From: JBQLZQ01 sp052168355
Lineage (GTDB): Bacteria; Pseudomonadota; Alphaproteobacteria; DSM-16000; Inquilinaceae
DNA length: 64,000 bases
Direction of reading: 5' to 3'
Assembly: GCA_052168355.1 (NCBI GenBank)
Contig: JBQLZQ010000054.1
Coordinates: 24,097 to 88,096, forward strand
The notes under the pieces are model-generated. The model made no database searches. It had not been told where the DNA came from and saw nothing but the letters and a program-made list of their open reading frames with translations. The translations under genes and the position numbers were made by a program. Positions 27,519 to 37,294 of the stretch are shown here, one piece after another (position 1 is the first letter of the stretch; each line of letters opens with the position of its first letter).

Positions 27519-29468
27519 TTACCCTAGTCCGACGTCAAACAGGTACCACGACACCAGGACCACGATGCCGATCAGCATGGCGAAGGCGTAGTGGTAGACG
27601 TAGCCCGACTGAAGCCGGCCGGCCCGGCGCGCCAGGTTCAGCGCCGTCTGCGCGATGCCGTCGGGGCCGACCCGGTCGATCGTCCCGACATCGCCGCCCT
27701 GCCACAGGCCGTGGCCAAGCCGCCCGGCGGGGCCCACGAACAGACGGTCGTACAGTTCGTCGAAGTACCATTTGCGGAAAAACAGGGCGTGGACCGGCCG
27801 GAAAGCCGACGCCATCCTGGCCGGCAGTCCCGGCGCGATCATGTAAGCCAGATAAGCCAGCGCGATCCCCAGCAGCCCCATGACCACCGGCAGGATCTTG
27901 ACCCAGAACGGCACGTGATGGGCGGCCTCGATGGTGTCGTTCTGCGGCAGAACGAAAATCGAGTCGCCCCAGAACGCCTCGCGCCCCTGATAGACAAAGG
28001 CATCGTAGCCGATATAGCCGGCGAATACGGCGCCCACCGCCAGGGCGACCAGGGGCCCCAGCATGACCCAGGGCGATTCGTGGACATGGGCCATCACCTT
28101 CTCGTCGGCCCGAGGACGGCCGTGGAAGGTGAGAATGATCAGCCGCCAGCTGTAGAAGGCGGTCATCAGGGCGGCCGCGATGCCCATCCAGAAGGCGTAG
28201 GTCCCGACCCAGCTGTGGCGGGCGAACGCCGCCTCCAGCACGATGTCCTTGGAATAGTACCCGGCGAAGCCGAACACGCCGTAGATGCCGATCCCGGCCA
28301 GGGCCAGGCTGCCGATCCACATCATGGCGTAGGTCCAGGGGACCATCTTCCACAGGCCCCCCATGCGCCGCATGTCCTGTTCGTCGGACATGGCATGGAT
28401 CACCGACCCGGCGCCCAGGAACAGAAGCGCCTTGAAGAAGGCATGGGTCATCAGGTGGAAGATGGCGGCCGAATAGGCCGACACGCCGATGGCGAAAAAC
28501 ATGTAGCCGAGCTGGCTCATGGTCGAATAGGCGATCACCCGCTTGATGTCGAACTGGGTCATGCCGATGGTCGCGGCGACCATCGCCGTGGTGCCGCCGA
28601 CGATGGCGATAAAGGCCAGCGCGTCGGGCGCGTACTCGAAGATCGGCGACAGGCGGGCGATCATGAACACCCCGGCCGTGACCATGGTCGCCGCATGGAT
28701 CAGCGCCGACACCGGCGTCGGGCCTTCCATGGCGTCGGGCAGCCAGGTGTGCAGGCCAAGCTGCGCCGACTTGCCCATGGCGCCGATGAACAGCAGCAGG
28801 CAGGCCAGGGTCAGCGAGTCGACCTCCAACCCCAGGAAGGAGAACGTCTGCCCGACCATCGCCGGCGCCGCCTCGAACACCGGGTCGAACTGGACCGACC
28901 CGAAGATGACGAAGATGGCGAAGATGCCCAGCGCGAACCCGAAATCGCCCACCCGGTTGACCAGGAACGCCTTGATGGCGGCGGCGTTGGCGGTCGCCTT
29001 GTGATGCCAGAAGCCGATCAGCAGATAGGACGCGACACCCACCCCTTCCCAGCCGAAATACATCTGGATGAAATTGTCGGCCGTCACCAGCATCAGCATC
29101 ATGAAGGTGAACAGGCTGAGATAGGAGAAGAAGCGCGCCCGCGACGGGTCGTGGGCCATGTAGCCGATCGAATAGATGTGGACCATGGCCGACACGCCGT
29201 TGACCACCAGCAGCATGACCGCCGTCAGGGTATCGATGCGCAAGGCCCAGCTGACCTCGAAGGCGCCGCTGTCGATAAAGGTGAACAGCTCCACGGTGCG
29301 CGGCTGCGCATTCAGGGCCACGTCGAAGAACAGCAGCACCGACAGGGCCGCCGCGACCACCATCCCGACCACGGTGACCGCCATGGCGGCGCGGTCGCCG
29401 ATGACGCGCCCGAACAGCCCGGCGATAAGACAGCCGAGAAGCGGCAGAAAGACGGCGGCGATTTCCAT
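27519..29468 (-). CDS. nuoL: NADH-quinone oxidoreductase subunit L
   Basis: Distal proton-pumping subunit of complex I, 649 residues, including the long C-terminal lateral helix and anchor. Signature blocks: MYFGWEGVGVASYLLIGFWH, GAMGKSAQLGLHTWLPDAMEGPTPVSALIHAATMV in pieces, TQFDIKRVIAYSTMSQLGYM and GFAGYYSKDIVLEAAF. It follows nuoK by 10 bp. Confidence 0.96.
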   Translation of the reverse strand: MEIAAVFLPLLGCLIAGLFGRVIGDRAAMAVTVVGMVVAAALSVLLFFDVALNAQPRTVELFTFIDSGAFEVSWALRIDTLTAVMLLVVNGVSAMVHIYSIGYMAHDPSRARFFSYLSLFTFMMLMLVTADNFIQMYFGWEGVGVASYLLIGFWHHKATANAAAIKAFLVNRVGDFGFALGIFAIFVIFGSVQFDPVFEAAPAMVGQTFSFLGLEVDSLTLACLLLFIGAMGKSAQLGLHTWLPDAMEGPTPVSALIHAATMVTAGVFMIARLSPIFEYAPDALAFIAIVGGTTAMVAATIGMTQFDIKRVIAYSTMSQLGYMFFAIGVSAYSAAIFHLMTHAFFKALLFLGAGSVIHAMSDEQDMRRMGGLWKMVPWTYAMMWIGSLALAGIGIYGVFGFAGYYSKDIVLEAAFARHSWVGTYAFWMGIAAALMTAFYSWRLIILTFHGRPRADEKVMAHVHESPWVMLGPLVALAVGAVFAGYIGYDAFVYQGREAFWGDSIFVLPQNDTIEAAHHVPFWVKILPVVMGLLGIALAYLAYMIAPGLPARMASAFRPVHALFFRKWYFDELYDRLFVGPAGRLGHGLWQGGDVGTIDRVGPDGIAQTALNLARRAGRLQSGYVYHYAFAMLIGIVVLVSWYLFDVGLG

Positions 29469-29478
29469 GGGAGCCCGA

Positions 29479-29790
29479 CTAGCCCTTCATCATGTTGATG
29501 TCTTCGACCGCGATGGAGCCGCGATTGCGGAAATACACCACCAGAATGGCCAGGCCGATGGAGGCTTCGGCCGCCGCCACCGTCAGGACGAACATCGCGA
29601 ACACCTGCCCGACCAGGTCGTTCAACGTGGTAGAAAACGCCACCAGATTGATGTTGACGGCCAGCAGCATGAGCTCGACCGACATCAGGATGATGATGAC
29701 GTTCTTGCGGTTGAGAAAGATGCCAAAGATGCCGAGCGTGAACAGCACCGCCGCCACGATCAGATAATGGGCTAGGCCGATCTCCAGCAC
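29479..29790 (-). CDS. nuoK: NADH-quinone oxidoreductase subunit K
   Basis: Small three-helix membrane subunit of complex I, 103 residues. Contains the helix-2 block VIIILMSVELMLLAVNINLVAF with the conserved Glu and the helix-3 segment LTVAAAEASIGLAILV. The start is GTG at 29788-29790, two bases after the nuoJ stop, with GAGGGGA upstream. Confidence 0.96.
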   Translation of the reverse strand: MLEIGLAHYLIVAAVLFTLGIFGIFLNRKNVIIILMSVELMLLAVNINLVAFSTTLNDLVGQVFAMFVLTVAAAEASIGLAILVVYFRNRGSIAVEDINMMKG

Positions 29791-29792
29791 GG

Positions 29793-30398
29793 TCAGATCC
29801 CCTCGCCCACGTCGACCTTACGGATGGCCATGGCCTCATCCGGCAGTCGGCTGACCTGATCGGCCACCCGTTGCCGTCGAACCCCTTCGCGCTGACGCAA
29901 GGTCAGGACGATGGCGCCGATCATCGCCACCAACAGGATCAGGCCGGAGGCCTGGAACAGATAGACGTACTCGGTATAGATCAACCGGCCCAGCGCTTCG
30001 GTGTTGGTCAGCCCACCCTGGGGCGCCGACGCCACCGGCGGCGTGTCGGTGGCGAGCGCCCAGCTTACGAACACGAAGGCCAGCTCGATCAGCAGAATCA
30101 GGCCGATCAGCGCCCCGATCGGCAGATACTGCAGAAAGCCTTCGCGCAATTCCGAAAAGTTGATGTCCAGCATCATCACGACGAACAGGAACAGCACGGC
30201 GACCGCGCCGACATAGACCACGACCAGAATCATGGCCAGGAACTCCGCCCCCATCAGCACGAACAGGCCGGCGGCGTTGAAAAAGGCCAGAATCAGGAAC
30301 AGCACCGAATGCACCGGGTTACGCGCCGAAATCACCATCACGCCGGAGGCGATGGCGATAGCCGCAAACAGGTAAAAGGCCATGGCCTGGACGATCAT
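29793..30398 (-). CDS. nuoJ: NADH-quinone oxidoreductase subunit J
   Basis: Membrane subunit of complex I, 201 residues and five helices. The conserved helix-3 block is present (LMGAEFLAMILVVVYVGAVAVLFLFVVMMLD, in part), which undergoes the alpha-to-pi transition in known structures. A 144-bp gap without a convincing gene separates it from nuoI; this is the largest gap inside the nuo cluster. Confidence 0.95.
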   Translation of the reverse strand: MIVQAMAFYLFAAIAIASGVMVISARNPVHSVLFLILAFFNAAGLFVLMGAEFLAMILVVVYVGAVAVLFLFVVMMLDINFSELREGFLQYLPIGALIGLILLIELAFVFVSWALATDTPPVASAPQGGLTNTEALGRLIYTEYVYLFQASGLILLVAMIGAIVLTLRQREGVRRQRVADQVSRLPDEAMAIRKVDVGEGI

Positions 30399-30542
30399 CG
30401 GTCAGCGCTCCCGCCGATCAGGGAGGTCAGGGTCGGCATCAGGATGGGGCGGGCTGCCCCTGAAAAAACTGCGTAATGGGCCCGACATCGACCCTACGGA
30501 CACCACGGAGCCCCGAGGGCCCGCGCCGGACCGTGCCGCCTT

Positions 30543-31031
30543 TTAGCGGTAAGGTGCGTCGGCTGCAATATTCGTGGCGATCTGGGCTTCCCACCGGTCC
30601 CCGTTGGCCAGCAGCTTGTCCTTGTTGTAGTAGAGTTCCTCACGGGTTTCGGTGGCGTATTCGAAGTTCGGCCCTTCGACGATGGCATCCACCGGGCAGG
30701 CTTCCTGGCATAGCCCGCAATAGATGCATTTGGTCATGTCGATGTCGTAGCGCGTGGTGCGGCGGCTGCCGTCGGCCCTCGGTTCGGCCTCGATGGTGAT
30801 GGCCTGGGCCGGGCAGATCGCCTCGCACAGCTTGCAGGCGATGCACCGTTCCTCGCCGTTCGGATAGCGGCGCAAGGCGTGCTCGCCACGGAAGCGCGGG
30901 CTGATCGGCCCTTTCTCGAACGGGTAATTGACCGTCGCCTTGCGGCGGAACATGTAGCTGAAGGTCAGTCCCATGCCGGCCAGAAGCTCGGTCAGCAGCA
31001 GGCTGCGCGCGGTGCGATCGATAAAGGCCAT
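30543..31031 (-). CDS. nuoI: NADH-quinone oxidoreductase subunit I
   Basis: Iron-sulfur subunit of the complex I connecting arm, 162 residues. Two ferredoxin-type cysteine motifs carry clusters N6a and N6b: CIACKLCEAICP and CIYCGLCQEACP. The N-terminal part (GMGLTFSYMFRRKATVNYP) and the C-terminal LYYNKDKLLANGDRWE are typical. ATG with GAGAGGAA upstream. Confidence 0.96.
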   Translation of the reverse strand: MAFIDRTARSLLLTELLAGMGLTFSYMFRRKATVNYPFEKGPISPRFRGEHALRRYPNGEERCIACKLCEAICPAQAITIEAEPRADGSRRTTRYDIDMTKCIYCGLCQEACPVDAIVEGPNFEYATETREELYYNKDKLLANGDRWEAQIATNIAADAPYR

Positions 31032-31064
31032 GGAACCGTTCCTCTCTCAAACTCTCTCGTGCGC

Positions 31065-32075
31065 CTAGGCGGGGAGCCAGTCGAAGGCCACCAGCACGCC
31101 GGCCGTCAGAACCACCCAGAACAGCGAGAACGGCAAAAACACCTTCCACCCCAGGCGCATCAGCTGATCGTAGCGGAATCGCGGGAAGGTCGCCCGCACC
31201 CAGATGAAGCAGAACAGAACAGCCGCGATCTTGAGCGCGAACCAGATCGGGCCCGGGATCCAGGTGAAGGGGGCGATGTCCAGGGGCGGCAGCCAGCCGC
31301 CCAGGAACAGGATCACCGTCATCGCGCTCATCAGGATCATGTTGACGTATTCGCCCAGGAAGAACAGGGCGAAGGTCATGGCCGAGTATTCGACGTTGTA
31401 GCCGCCGACCAGCTCCGATTCGCCCTCGGGCAGGTCGAACGGCGCGCGGTTGGTTTCGGCCAGTGCCGAGATGAAGAAGATCACGAACATCGGCAGCAGC
31501 GGCACGGCGAACCAGACCGTCTGCTGGGCCATGACGATGTCCGTCAGGTTCAGCGACCCGACGCACAGCAGCACGGTGATGATGACGAACCCGATGGACA
31601 CCTCGTAGGAGACCATCTGCGCCGCCGACCGCAACGCCCCGAGGAAGGCGTATTTCGAGTTGGAGGCCCACCCGGCCATGATGATGCCGTAGACGCCCAG
31701 GGACGAGATCGCGAACAGATACAGGATCCCGACATTGATGTCGGCCAGCACCACCCCGTAGTCGAACGGGATCACCGCCCAGGCCACCAGGCTGAGCAGG
31801 AAGGTCAGCATCGGCGCCATCAGGAACACCACCCGGTTGGCGCCGGCCGGGACGATGGTTTCTTTGGAGAACAGCTTGAGCCCGTCGGCGAAGGGCTGCA
31901 GCAGCCCGAACGGCCCTACCGTCATCGGCCCCTGGCGAAGCTGCATCGCCGCCATCACCTTGCGCTCAGCATAGGTGAGGTAGGCCATGGCCACCAGCAG
32001 GGTGACGACGATGGCCACGATCTGGGCAACGATGATGATCGTCGGCCACGCATAGCCGGTCCAGAGCTCAGCCAT
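31065..32075 (-). CDS. nuoH: NADH-quinone oxidoreductase subunit H
   Basis: Membrane subunit that forms the quinone entry site with NuoB and NuoD, 336 residues, about eight helices. Signature blocks: YAERKVMAAMQLRQGPMTVGPFGLLQPFADGLKL in pieces, and AETNRAPFDLPEGESELVGG with the conserved acidic residues. ATG at 32073-32075 overlaps the nuoG stop by eight bases. Confidence 0.96.
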   Translation of the reverse strand: MAELWTGYAWPTIIIVAQIVAIVVTLLVAMAYLTYAERKVMAAMQLRQGPMTVGPFGLLQPFADGLKLFSKETIVPAGANRVVFLMAPMLTFLLSLVAWAVIPFDYGVVLADINVGILYLFAISSLGVYGIIMAGWASNSKYAFLGALRSAAQMVSYEVSIGFVIITVLLCVGSLNLTDIVMAQQTVWFAVPLLPMFVIFFISALAETNRAPFDLPEGESELVGGYNVEYSAMTFALFFLGEYVNMILMSAMTVILFLGGWLPPLDIAPFTWIPGPIWFALKIAAVLFCFIWVRATFPRFRYDQLMRLGWKVFLPFSLFWVVLTAGVLVAFDWLPA

Positions 32076-34134
32076 GGGTGCCGGTCTTTCCCGCTGCGGT
32101 GCCGCCCATGATCTCATCGATGCACTTGGCCATGGTGACGGAGGCCCGGCTGATGGGATCGGTCATGTAGAAATTTTCGATGGGCGACACGAACGGCGCG
32201 GCGGCCATCGGCCCGGTGACGCCGAACGGCTCCCACGCCGCGGCCTCCTGACGATCGATTGCGGCGAAGACCTCGTTCAGCTCCACGAGCCGCCGGCGGA
32301 CATCGCGCAGGCTGTCATAGGGCAGAGTGTGGCCCAGCCGCTCGCTGACCGCGCGCAGGATCTTCCAGTCCTCCCGCGCCTCGCCCGGCGGGAAGGCCGC
32401 CATCTTGGCCTGCTGTACCCGGCCTTCGGTGTTCACGTAAGTCCCGTTCTTTTCGGTGTAGGCCGCCCCGGGCAGGATCACGTCGGCGCGATGGGCGCCG
32501 CGGTCGCCGTGGTGGCCCTGATAGACGACAAAGGCATCGCCCAGCGCGGCCGTGTCGATCTCGTCGGCGGCCAGCAGCCAGACCAGCGAGATCGTTCCGT
32601 CCCGCGCGCCTTCCAGGATGCCGGCGACGTCGCGGCCGCCATTGTCCGGGACGAAGCCGAGATCCAGCCCGCCGACCCGCGCCGCGGCGGTGTGCAGCAC
32701 GTTGAACCCGTTCCAGTCGCCCTGCGCCATCCCGCAGTCGGCGGCGATGCCGCGCGCGGTCGCCAGGACGGCCGACCCGTCGGGCCGGGCCAGCGCCCCC
32801 ATGCCGACGATGATCATCGGCCGCGCGGCGTCCTTGAGCACGGCCGCGAAGGGATGGCCGCCGGACGCAACCTCGTCCAGGGTCTGCGGACCCGCCCCCA
32901 GATACTCGAAGGGATAGGTCAGGTCCACCTGCGGCCCGACGACGGCGACCTTGAGCCCGCCGGCAAGCCACCGCTTGCGGATGCGGGCATTGATCATCGC
33001 CGCTTCCCAGCGCGGGTTGGTGCCGACCAGAAGGATGGCATCGGCCTGGTCGATCCCGGCGATGCCGCTGTTGAAAATGTAGCTCGCCCGGACGTCCGGA
33101 TCGAGCGCCGCGCCGTCCTGCCGGCAGTCGAGGTTGGGCGATCCCAGCGCGGTCATCAGATCCTTGAGCGCGACCATGGATTCGGCGTCGCACTGATCGC
33201 CGGCGATGGCCGCCATCCGGTCGCCCGCGAGGCCGTCGACCCGCTCGGCGATGGCGGTGAACGCCTCGGCCCAGCTCGCCGGCTGCAGGGCGCCGTCGCG
33301 CCGGACATAGGGCCGGTCCAGCCGCTGGCGCTTCAGGCCGTCATAGGCAAAGCGGGTCCGGTCGCTGATCCATTCCTCGTTGATATCCTCGTGCAGGCGG
33401 GGCAGCACGCGCATCACCTCGCTGCCGCGGGTATCGACCCGCACGTTGCAGCCCACGGCGTCCATGACGTCGATGGTCTCCGTCTTGCGCAGCTCCCACG
33501 GGCGCGCGGCAAAGGCGTAGGGCTTGGAGGTCAGGGCGCCGACCGGGCAGATGTCGATCATGTTGCCCGACAGTTCCGAGGTGATGGCCCGCTCGATATA
33601 GGGACCGATCTCCATATGCTCGCCGCGCCAGGTCGCCCCCAGTTCGGGCAGGCCGGCGATCTCGTCGGCGAACCGGATGCACCGCGTGCAATGGATGCAG
33701 CGGGTCATGAAGGTCTTGATCAGCGGCCCCAGGTACTTCTCCTTCACCGCGCGCTTGTTCTCGGCAAAGCGCCCGCGGTCGAAGCCATAGGCCATGGCCT
33801 GGTCCTGCAGATCGCACTCCCCGCCCTGATCGCAGATCGGGCAATCCAGGGGATGGTTGATCAGCAGGAATTCCATGACCCCCTTGCGGGCCTTGTGCAC
33901 CAGGTCGGTGTTGGTGTGGATGACCATGTTGTCGCCGCACGGCATGGCGCACGATGCGATGGGCTTGGGCGCCTTTTCCATCTCGACCAGGCACATGCGG
34001 CAGTTGGCCGGCACCGACAGTCTGTCGTGATAGCAAAAGCGCGGGATCTCGATGCCGATCTGCTCGCACGCCTGCAGAACGGACGTGCCCGGCTCGACCT
34101 CGATCTCGGTCCCGTCGATTGTCAGTTTCGGCAT
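32068..34134 (-). CDS. nuoG: NADH-quinone oxidoreductase subunit G
   Basis: Largest peripheral iron-sulfur subunit of complex I, 688 residues. The N-terminal 2Fe-2S ferredoxin (CYHDRLSVPANCRMCLVE, N1b), the His-coordinated N5 cluster (HPLDCPICDQGGECDLQDQ), and the CIHCTRCIRFADE and MIDICPVGALTSKP blocks (N4) are present, followed by a molybdopterin-oxidoreductase-like domain that has no cofactor role. The four-cysteine N7 motif of some bacteria is not seen. ATG at 34132-34134, 23 bp after nuoF. Confidence 0.95.
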   Translation of the reverse strand: MPKLTIDGTEIEVEPGTSVLQACEQIGIEIPRFCYHDRLSVPANCRMCLVEMEKAPKPIASCAMPCGDNMVIHTNTDLVHKARKGVMEFLLINHPLDCPICDQGGECDLQDQAMAYGFDRGRFAENKRAVKEKYLGPLIKTFMTRCIHCTRCIRFADEIAGLPELGATWRGEHMEIGPYIERAITSELSGNMIDICPVGALTSKPYAFAARPWELRKTETIDVMDAVGCNVRVDTRGSEVMRVLPRLHEDINEEWISDRTRFAYDGLKRQRLDRPYVRRDGALQPASWAEAFTAIAERVDGLAGDRMAAIAGDQCDAESMVALKDLMTALGSPNLDCRQDGAALDPDVRASYIFNSGIAGIDQADAILLVGTNPRWEAAMINARIRKRWLAGGLKVAVVGPQVDLTYPFEYLGAGPQTLDEVASGGHPFAAVLKDAARPMIIVGMGALARPDGSAVLATARGIAADCGMAQGDWNGFNVLHTAAARVGGLDLGFVPDNGGRDVAGILEGARDGTISLVWLLAADEIDTAALGDAFVVYQGHHGDRGAHRADVILPGAAYTEKNGTYVNTEGRVQQAKMAAFPPGEAREDWKILRAVSERLGHTLPYDSLRDVRRRLVELNEVFAAIDRQEAAAWEPFGVTGPMAAAPFVSPIENFYMTDPISRASVTMAKCIDEIMGGTAAGKTGTHG

Positions 34135-34157
34135 CGCGCTGTCCCCGGTCCCCTGCC

Positions 34158-35453
34158 CTATTCCGCGGCCACGCGATGCGCCTGATCCCGATAGGCGCGG
34201 ATGCGCGCCTCCATCTCCGGGCGGAAATGGCGGATCAGCCCCTGCACCGGCCACGCCGCGGCGTCGCCGTGGGCGCAGATCGTATGGCCCTCGATCTCCT
34301 TGGTGACCTCAAGCAGCATGTCGATCTCCTCGACTCGGGCATTGCCCCGCACCATGCGCTGCATGACGCGCCATATCCAGCCCGTGCCTTCGCGGCAGGG
34401 CGTACACTGGCCGCAGCTTTCGTGCATGTAGAAATGCGACAGCCGGGCGATGGCGTACACGATGTCGGTCGACTTATCCATGACGATGACACCGGCCGTC
34501 CCGAGACCCGACTGAACCTCCTTGAGGCTGTCGAAATCCATCAGCACCGTATCGCAGGTGCTCTTGGGCAGCACCGGCGTGGACGAGCCGCCGGGGATCA
34601 CCGCCAGCAGATTGTCCCAGCCGCCCCGCACCCCGCCCGCGTGCCGGTTGATCAGCTCCTTCAGCGGGATGCCGAGTTCTTCCTCGACGTTGCAGGGCTG
34701 TTCGACATGGCCGGAAATGCAGAACACCTTGGTGCCGCTGTTGCGCGGCCGCCCGAGCCCCGAAAACCAGCCTTCTCCCCGCCGCAGGATCTCCGGCGCC
34801 ACGGCGATCGTCTCGACATTGTTGACCGTGGTGGGACAGCCGTACAGCCCGGCCATGGCCGGAAAGGGCGGCTTGTTCCGGGGCATGCCCTTCTTGCCCT
34901 CGAGACTTTCGAGCAGGGCGGTTTCCTCGCCGCAGATATAGGCGCCAGCGCCGCGATGGAGATACAGATCGAAATCCCAGCCGCTGTCCGCCGCGTTGGG
35001 GCCCAACAGCCCGGCCTCATAGGCCTCGTCGATAGCCTTCTGGACGTTGGAGGCCTCGTTGTAGAACTCGCCCCGGATGTAGATATAGCAGGCGTGGGCG
35101 CCCATCGCGAAGGACGCCACCAGCGCCCCCTCGATCAGCCGGTGCGGATCGAACCGCAGAATGTCCCGATCCTTGCAGGTGCCGGGTTCCGATTCGTCGG
35201 CGTTGATGACCAGATAGCTGGGCCGATCGGCCGACGGTTCCTTGGGCATGAACGACCATTTCAGGCCCGTCGGAAACCCGGCGCCGCCGCGCCCGCGCAG
35301 ACCCGATTCCTTGATCGCCTCGACGATCGCCTCGCGCCCGCGGGCGATCAGCCCCTTGGTGTCGTCCCAGACGCCGCGCCGGCGGGCGCTGGCCAGATCC
35401 CAGCTGTCCCACCCGTAAAGGTTGGTGAAGATCCGATCCTCGTCACGCAACAT
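34158..35453 (-). CDS. nuoF: NADH-quinone oxidoreductase subunit F
   Basis: NADH-oxidising flavoprotein subunit of complex I, 431 residues. The glycine-rich NADH site GLRGRGGAGFPTGLKW, the FMN site (YLVINADESEPGTCKDR, GAGAYICGEETALLESLEG) and the N3 cluster motif ESCGQCTPCREG are all present. It follows nuoE by five bases. Confidence 0.96.
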   Translation of the reverse strand: MLRDEDRIFTNLYGWDSWDLASARRRGVWDDTKGLIARGREAIVEAIKESGLRGRGGAGFPTGLKWSFMPKEPSADRPSYLVINADESEPGTCKDRDILRFDPHRLIEGALVASFAMGAHACYIYIRGEFYNEASNVQKAIDEAYEAGLLGPNAADSGWDFDLYLHRGAGAYICGEETALLESLEGKKGMPRNKPPFPAMAGLYGCPTTVNNVETIAVAPEILRRGEGWFSGLGRPRNSGTKVFCISGHVEQPCNVEEELGIPLKELINRHAGGVRGGWDNLLAVIPGGSSTPVLPKSTCDTVLMDFDSLKEVQSGLGTAGVIVMDKSTDIVYAIARLSHFYMHESCGQCTPCREGTGWIWRVMQRMVRGNARVEEIDMLLEVTKEIEGHTICAHGDAAAWPVQGLIRHFRPEMEARIRAYRDQAHRVAAE

Positions 35454-35458
35454 CGGCT

Positions 35459-36100
35459 CTACCCTTCCATGTCCGGCCGCGCCACGCCGTCGGGCGCGCG
35501 GTCCAGAAGACTGGTCGGCCCGGCCTGGGCCTGGCTACCCAGCCGCCCGGTCTGCGATCCCGCATCCGGCTGCCGTCCAGCCTTGAGCGCCTCGATCAGG
35601 CCGCAGGCGCGCGTGTGATCCAGATCCTCGAAATAATCGTCGTTCACCTGCACCATCGGCGCGTTCACGCAGGCGCCCAGGCATTCCACCTCGACCACCG
35701 TGAAGGCGCCATCGGGCGAGGTCTGCCCCGGCGCCGCGCCGGCCTGCTCCCGGAACGCGCGGACGACATCGGCCGATCCGCGCAGCCAGCACGGGGTGGT
35801 CGTGCAGATCTGCACGAGATGCCGGCCGACCGGCGCCTTGTTGAACATCGTGTAGAAGGTCGCGACCTCGTAGACCTTGATGCGCGGCGTCGACAGGAGA
35901 TCGGCGACATAATCCATGGCCGCGCGGGGCAGCCAATTGTCGTGCTGGCGCTGCGCCATCTCCAAAAGAGGGATGACGCCGCTCTGCTCGCGGCCCGGCG
36001 GGTACTTGGCGATGATGGCGCGGGCCCGCTCCAGATTGTCGGGCGTGAATTCGAATCGGTCCGGCTGCACGGCCTCCGGCGCCGGCGGGGCAAAGCTCAT
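35459..36100 (-). CDS. nuoE: NADH-quinone oxidoreductase subunit E
   Basis: Carries the N1a 2Fe-2S cluster next to the FMN of NuoF. In 213 residues the four ligands are visible as CTTTPCWLRGS and VECLGACVNAP. After the conserved core (to about residue 175) there is a Gly-, Ala- and Gln-rich tail of some 35 residues without recognisable structure, longer than in many relatives. The ATG overlaps the nuoD stop by four bases (ATGA). Confidence 0.95.
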   Translation of the reverse strand: MSFAPPAPEAVQPDRFEFTPDNLERARAIIAKYPPGREQSGVIPLLEMAQRQHDNWLPRAAMDYVADLLSTPRIKVYEVATFYTMFNKAPVGRHLVQICTTTPCWLRGSADVVRAFREQAGAAPGQTSPDGAFTVVEVECLGACVNAPMVQVNDDYFEDLDHTRACGLIEALKAGRQPDAGSQTGRLGSQAQAGPTSLLDRAPDGVARPDMEG

Positions 36101-37281
36101 CGATCGATCTCCCCGAACACGATATCCATCGACCCGATGATGGCGACGGCATCGGCCAGCATGTGCCCCTTGCTCATCATGTCCATAGCCTGAAGATGCG
36201 CAAAGCCGGGGGCCCGGAGTCGGCACCGATAGGGCCGGTTGGTGCCGTCCGCCACCAGGTAGACAGCGAACTCCCCCTTCGGCGCCTCGACGGCGGCATA
36301 GGTTTCGCCGGCCGGCACGTGATAGCCCTCGGTATATAGCTTGAAGTGATGGATCAGCGCTTCCATCGAGCGCTTCATGTCGCCGCGCGGCGGCGGCGCG
36401 ACCTTGCGGTCGGTGGTCTTGATCGGGCCGGTCTTGGGCATCTGTTCAAGGCACTGCCGGATAATCCGGCTGGACTGGCGCATCTCCTCCATGCGGACCA
36501 GGTAGCGCGAGAAACAGTCCCCGGTCAGCCCCACGGGAACGTCGAAATCCATCTTGCCGTAGACGTCGTAGGGCTGGGCCTTGCGCAGATCCCAGGCCAC
36601 GTTGGAGCCGCGCAGCATCGGACCGCTGAAGCCCCACGCCAGCGCATCGGCCTTGCTGACCACGCCGACATCCACGGTCCGCTGCTTGAACACGCGGTTG
36701 CCGGTCAGCAGATTGTCCAGATCGTCGATAAAGACCGGCAGGCGATTGTCGATATAGTCCCAGATATCCTCGGCCAGCCCGGCGGGAAGATCCTGGTGGA
36801 CGCCGCCGGGGCGGAAATAGGCGGCATGGAGCCGGGCACCCGACACCCGTTCGTAGAACTCCATCAGGATTTCCCGCTCCTCGAACCCCCAAAGGGACGG
36901 CGTAATGGCGCCGATATCAAGGGCAAAGGTCGTGATATTAAGCTGATGGTTGAGAAGACGGGTGATCTCCGAGAACAGCACCCGGATGTATTGCGCCCGT
37001 TCCGGCACCTCGATCCCGAGCAGCCGTTCGACGGCCAGGGCGAAGGCATGCTCCTGGCACATCGGCGAAACGTAATCCAACCGGTCGAAATAGGGGACGG
37101 CCTGAAGATAGGTCTTGTATTCGATCAGCTTTTCGGTGCCGCGGTGAAGCAGACCGATATGCGGGTCCGCCCGCTCCACCACCTCGCCGTCCATTTCCAG
37201 GACCAGCCGAAGCACCCCGTGCGCCGCAGGATGCTGCGGACCGAAATTCATGGTGAAGGGTTTGATCTGCTGCTCGGCCAT
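36097..37281 (-). CDS. nuoD: NADH-quinone oxidoreductase subunit D
   Basis: 49-kDa-type subunit that lines the quinone site, 394 residues. Typical blocks: FGPQHPAAHGVLRLVLEMDGE, HIGLLHRGTEKLIE, YFRPGGVHQDLP and the C-terminal GSMDIVFGEIDR. The separate nuoC and nuoD genes are the alphaproteobacterial arrangement, not the fused form of enterobacteria. ATG at 37279-37281, 13 bp after nuoC. Confidence 0.96.
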   Translation of the reverse strand: MAEQQIKPFTMNFGPQHPAAHGVLRLVLEMDGEVVERADPHIGLLHRGTEKLIEYKTYLQAVPYFDRLDYVSPMCQEHAFALAVERLLGIEVPERAQYIRVLFSEITRLLNHQLNITTFALDIGAITPSLWGFEEREILMEFYERVSGARLHAAYFRPGGVHQDLPAGLAEDIWDYIDNRLPVFIDDLDNLLTGNRVFKQRTVDVGVVSKADALAWGFSGPMLRGSNVAWDLRKAQPYDVYGKMDFDVPVGLTGDCFSRYLVRMEEMRQSSRIIRQCLEQMPKTGPIKTTDRKVAPPPRGDMKRSMEALIHHFKLYTEGYHVPAGETYAAVEAPKGEFAVYLVADGTNRPYRCRLRAPGFAHLQAMDMMSKGHMLADAVAIIGSMDIVFGEIDR

Positions 37282-37294
37282 GGTCGTGCCCCTC

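Noticed and set aside
25745..29498. Long plus-strand open frames opposite nuoL, nuoM and nuoN
   Set aside because: Rich in His, Gln, Gly and Asp with no motifs; explained by codon bias of the minus-strand nuo genes.
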